DNA of 64,000 bases from Paenibacillus jilunlii (GTDB taxonomy: Bacteria > Bacillota > Bacilli > Paenibacillales > Paenibacillaceae). The notes beneath the pieces are model-generated. The model made no database searches, was not told the DNA's origin, and saw only the letters and a list, made by a program, of their open reading frames with translations. The stretch is from NCBI RefSeq assembly GCF_900102965.1, contig NZ_FNGM01000026.1:1013-65012 (forward strand), written 5' to 3'. Below, one piece after another: positions 61,515-64,000 of this stretch (the stretch's first letter is position 1; every line of letters starts with the position of its first letter). The position numbers were made by a program, and so were the translations under genes.

Positions 61515-62155
61515 ACCGTGCCTCTTCCAATTCGCTGGTTATTGCCGAAGCCGCCAAATGCATCGGCTGCAAGGCCTGTGAGCTGGCCTGCTTCGCGGTG
61601 CATAACCGTGACAACGGTGTGGGCACCGCAGTCGGCACTGTCACGATGCCGGTTCTGCCCCGGCTGTATGTGATCCGCACCGACAGCTTCACCATGCCGG
61701 TTCAATGCCGGCAATGCGAGAATGCCCCTTGTGCCGGAGCCTGTCCGGTTCAGGCAATCCGCCAGCAGGACGGAGTCATTGCCATCGACGCGGAGGCCTG
61801 CATCGGCTGCAAGGCTTGTGCACTGGCCTGCCCGTTCGGGGCAATCAGCCTGTACAAGGCGTACAGCGGCGGAGCGGAGCTGCCGCAGCCGCTGCTTCAG
61901 GAACGCCGGGACAGCAAGCTGCAGCGCAAAACCCGGATCACTGCCTACAAATGTGATCTGTGCAGAAATACGGAAATTCCCGGAGGGTCTGCTGCCGGGG
62001 AGGATGCCGGCGGCGGGAGGTCTACAGCCGCCGCAGCTCGAGACCGTAATCCCTTCCCCGCCTGTGTTGCCGTTTGCCCGGAAAAGGCGCTGCGGCTGGT
62101 TGAGGGGGGAACAGGCAGCTCCCGCAGCTTGAACAGAGAAGGGGGGATATCCTAA
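61511..62155 (+). CDS. HycB-like four-cluster ferredoxin subunit 1
   Basis: 214 residues with four [4Fe-4S] motifs: CIGCKACELAC near the start, CRQCENAPCAGACP, CIGCKACALACP, and CDLC with a distant Cys-x-Cys pair. The layout is that of HycB/HydN electron-transfer subunits. It should carry electrons between FdhF and the hydrogenase. A Gly/Ala/Ser-rich insertion (about 155-180) interrupts the last cluster region. The start ATG is within the fdhF stop overlap, and its TAA shares a base with the next ATG at 62155. Confidence 0.93.
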   Translation: MNRASSNSLVIAEAAKCIGCKACELACFAVHNRDNGVGTAVGTVTMPVLPRLYVIRTDSFTMPVQCRQCENAPCAGACPVQAIRQQDGVIAIDAEACIGCKACALACPFGAISLYKAYSGGAELPQPLLQERRDSKLQRKTRITAYKCDLCRNTEIPGGSAAGEDAGGGRSTAAAARDRNPFPACVAVCPEKALRLVEGGTGSSRSLNREGGIS

Positions 62156-63579
62156 TGCTGTCTAGTGAGCCCATCATTCATATTGATCCAGAGCTGTGCA
62201 CCGGCTGCCGCCGCTGCGCAGCAGTCTGCCCGGTGGATGCCATTACCGGCGAGCCGGGCCAGCCCCAGGAGGTAGATGCGCACCGCTGCGTAATCTGCGG
62301 ACAGTGCGTGCAGATCTGCACCGCTTATGCGCCGGACCATCTGGAGTCTGCGGATAGCCTGAAGGCCAAGCGGCTGCAGAGGGGCCAGCTGCCAAGTGTG
62401 CGGGAGCCTTTGTTTGCAGCCTATTCCACCGGTCAAGCGCTTGGAGTCAAGCGTGCGCTGGCAAATCCGGCGCTGTATAAGGTGGTGCAATGCGCACCGG
62501 CCATAAGAGTCTCGCTGGCCGAGGAATTCGGCCTGCCTCTGGGCACATTGACGCCGGGCAAAATGGCTGCCGCCCTGCGGCGGCTGAAGTTTGACCGGAT
62601 TTATGATACTAACTTCGGTGCGGACGTTACGATTATGGAGGAAGGGACGGAGCTGATCGGAAGGGTGATGTCGGGTGAGCGCCTGCCCATGTTCACGTCC
62701 TGCTGCCCGGCATGGGTCAAGCATGCAGAGACGGCTGCGCCGGAGCTGCTTGACCATCTGTCGAGCTGCAAGTCGCCGATGCAAATGGTCGGTGCGCTCG
62801 TCAAAACCTATGGCGCCAAGCAGGACGGGGTGGACCCGGCTAAGATTTACAGTGTGGCGGTCATGCCCTGCACCTGCAAGGAGTTTGAGTGCAGCCGTGA
62901 AGAGATGGAGGTTGACGGGCTCCGGGAAGTCGATGTGGTCATCACTACCCGGGAGCTGGCCCACCTGATTAAAGATGCAGGCATAGACTTTGTGAACCTG
63001 CCGGATGAACCGTTTGATTCACCGCTGGGCTTATATTCCGGGGCGGGATCGATCTTCGGGGTCACCGGCGGGGTGATGGAAGCGGCCATCCGCACCGGAT
63101 ATGAACTGGTGACGCATGAGACAATCCCGAACCTCCAGTTAGATTTTGTCCGGGGCGAAGAGGGCCTTCGTACGGCAACGGTCCAGCTGGGCGAGCTGGA
63201 ACTGAAGGTGGCTGTCGTTGCCGGGCTGAAACATGTGTCAGAGATACTGAACCAGGTGAAGGCAGGCCATTGTCCTTATCATTTTATTGAAGTGATGGGT
63301 TGTCCGGAGGGTTGTGTCAGCGGAGGCGGACAGCCCAAGCTGCTGCTGGAGACCCTGCGCAAGACAGCCTATCAGGCCAGAAAAAGCTCGGTCTACCGCC
63401 ATGATTCCCATCAGCAGGTGCGGAAATCACATGAGAATCCGGCCATTATCAAGCTGTATAAGGATTTCCTGGGTGAGCCGCTGGGCCATGTACCCCATCA
63501 TCTGCTCCATACGAAGTATCAATCCAGGGAGAAAGAAGTCTCCCCAATAAGCGCTGGGCGTGAAGGAGGAAAATTATGA
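62155..63579 (+). CDS. [FeFe]-hydrogenase catalytic subunit (HydA2-like)
   Basis: 474 residues. Two N-terminal [4Fe-4S] motifs (CTGCRRCAAVCP, CVICGQCVQIC) feed the H-cluster domain. All H-cluster signatures are present: TSCCPAW (Cys183, Cys184), MPCTCKEFE (Cys239) and EVMGCPEGCVSGGG (Cys383, Cys387). The Cys before the cluster ligand in TSCCP is the proton-relay residue of prototypical hydrogenases. In MPCTCK an extra Cys replaces the usual small residue. It evolves or oxidises H2. The compact size fits HydA2 of hydrogen-dependent CO2 reductase. Maturases HydE, HydF and HydG are not in the window. Confidence 0.95.
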   Translation: MLSSEPIIHIDPELCTGCRRCAAVCPVDAITGEPGQPQEVDAHRCVICGQCVQICTAYAPDHLESADSLKAKRLQRGQLPSVREPLFAAYSTGQALGVKRALANPALYKVVQCAPAIRVSLAEEFGLPLGTLTPGKMAAALRRLKFDRIYDTNFGADVTIMEEGTELIGRVMSGERLPMFTSCCPAWVKHAETAAPELLDHLSSCKSPMQMVGALVKTYGAKQDGVDPAKIYSVAVMPCTCKEFECSREEMEVDGLREVDVVITTRELAHLIKDAGIDFVNLPDEPFDSPLGLYSGAGSIFGVTGGVMEAAIRTGYELVTHETIPNLQLDFVRGEEGLRTATVQLGELELKVAVVAGLKHVSEILNQVKAGHCPYHFIEVMGCPEGCVSGGGQPKLLLETLRKTAYQARKSSVYRHDSHQQVRKSHENPAIIKLYKDFLGEPLGHVPHHLLHTKYQSREKEVSPISAGREGGKL

Positions 63580-64000
63580 ACAGTTTTGTTATCGCCGATC
63601 CTGGTCTGTGCATTGGCTGCCACACCTGTGAGGTGGCTTGTGTGTCCGCCCATTCTGCGGATAACATGTTCCTGCAGCAGGAAGAGAATCCGGACTTTTA
63701 TCCGCGGCTGAGGGTAATGGAGACCGATCAGGTCACCGCCCCGGTGCAGTGCCGCCAATGCGAGGATGCTCCTTGCGCCAATGTATGTCCGAATGGCTCG
63801 ATAACCAATATAGGCAGCAGTATCTCGATCAACCAGGATACCTGTATCGGCTGCAAGACCTGTATGCTGGTTTGCCCATTCGGAGCGATTGCTATGGTCC
63901 CTGAGTTCCGGGGCGGGCAGAAGCAGGTACAGCCTGGACTTCGCTCGAATACAAACGGTGTGTGGGCGCGCAAGGAGCGGCTGGTTGCCAGCAAATGCGA
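63576..64000 (+). CDS. HycB-like ferredoxin subunit 2 (partial, runs off the window)
   Basis: The first 141 residues are visible. Motifs CIGCHTCEVAC, CRQCEDAPCANVCP and CIGCKTCMLVCP are followed by a SKC that begins the fourth cluster, so it parallels subunit 1. The start ATG overlaps the hydrogenase stop (ATGA) and has AAGGAGGA 5 bases upstream. Two HycB-type subunits with one FdhF and one HydA2 is the composition of hydrogen-dependent CO2 reductase in acetogens. Confidence 0.92.
   Translation, partial: MNSFVIADPGLCIGCHTCEVACVSAHSADNMFLQQEENPDFYPRLRVMETDQVTAPVQCRQCEDAPCANVCPNGSITNIGSSISINQDTCIGCKTCMLVCPFGAIAMVPEFRGGQKQVQPGLRSNTNGVWARKERLVASKC

Overview
The window looks like a chromosomal segment of a Paenibacillus-type Gram-positive bacterium. 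The evidence is moderate GC, strong GGAGG ribosome binding sites with frequent GTG and TTG starts, lipobox-bearing sugar-binding proteins, YesM/YesN-type two-component systems, many AraC regulators next to glycoside hydrolases, and KduI/KduD/GH88/GH28 uronide enzymes. No rRNA, tRNA, phage or transposase gene was seen.

Layout. 1-9 kb: a DapA-family aldolase divergent from a LysR regulator, an MBL-fold protein, a GT2 glycosyltransferase, a DUF1796 protein, htpG behind a perfect CIRCE operator, and a large metzincin-like protein. 9-17 kb: a LysR regulator divergent from a heterodimeric ABC exporter, a repeat-filled gap, a CPA1-type cation/proton antiporter and an AraC regulator. 17-27 kb: a GH42 beta-galactosidase, a NUDIX protein, the kduI-deoR-kduD operon, a 51-bp hairpin array and an unassigned 558-residue protein. 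26-31 kb: small housekeeping genes (YfiT, YolD, YbaK), a secreted papain-like peptidase with a membrane partner, and a YdcF-like protein. 30-46 kb: an ArsR regulator with a sugar ABC operon ending in a GH2 enzyme, then a YesN/YesM system with two paralogous binding proteins and two permeases. 45-50 kb: AraC plus GH52 beta-xylosidase, then 1.5 kb of assorted repeats. 50-58 kb: PadR/DUF4180, then GH88, GH28, AraC and GH43, then a 6-phosphogluconate dehydrogenase. 58-64 kb: a DUF2294 protein, then a formate dehydrogenase / HycB-like ferredoxin / [FeFe]-hydrogenase / HycB-like ferredoxin operon that runs off the window.

How it works together. The carbohydrate genes suit a plant-polysaccharide degrader. 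GH52 and GH43 release xylose. GH28 and GH88 act on galacturonides or uronides, and KduI/KduD take unsaturated uronates toward 2-keto-3-deoxygluconate. GH42 and GH2 remove galactose- or glucuronide-type side groups. ABC importers bring oligosaccharides in under ArsR or YesMN control. The hydrogenase operon resembles the hydrogen-dependent CO2 reductase / formate hydrogenlyase type that uses an [FeFe] hydrogenase. In a sugar fermenter it would most simply vent formate as H2 and CO2, and a Rex-like site stands in front of it.

The most unusual non-coding content is a family of hairpins, two types of which occur in exact 51-bp arrays. The stems differ between loci but the loop and closing pairs share a GG-YRRAAATA-CC core.
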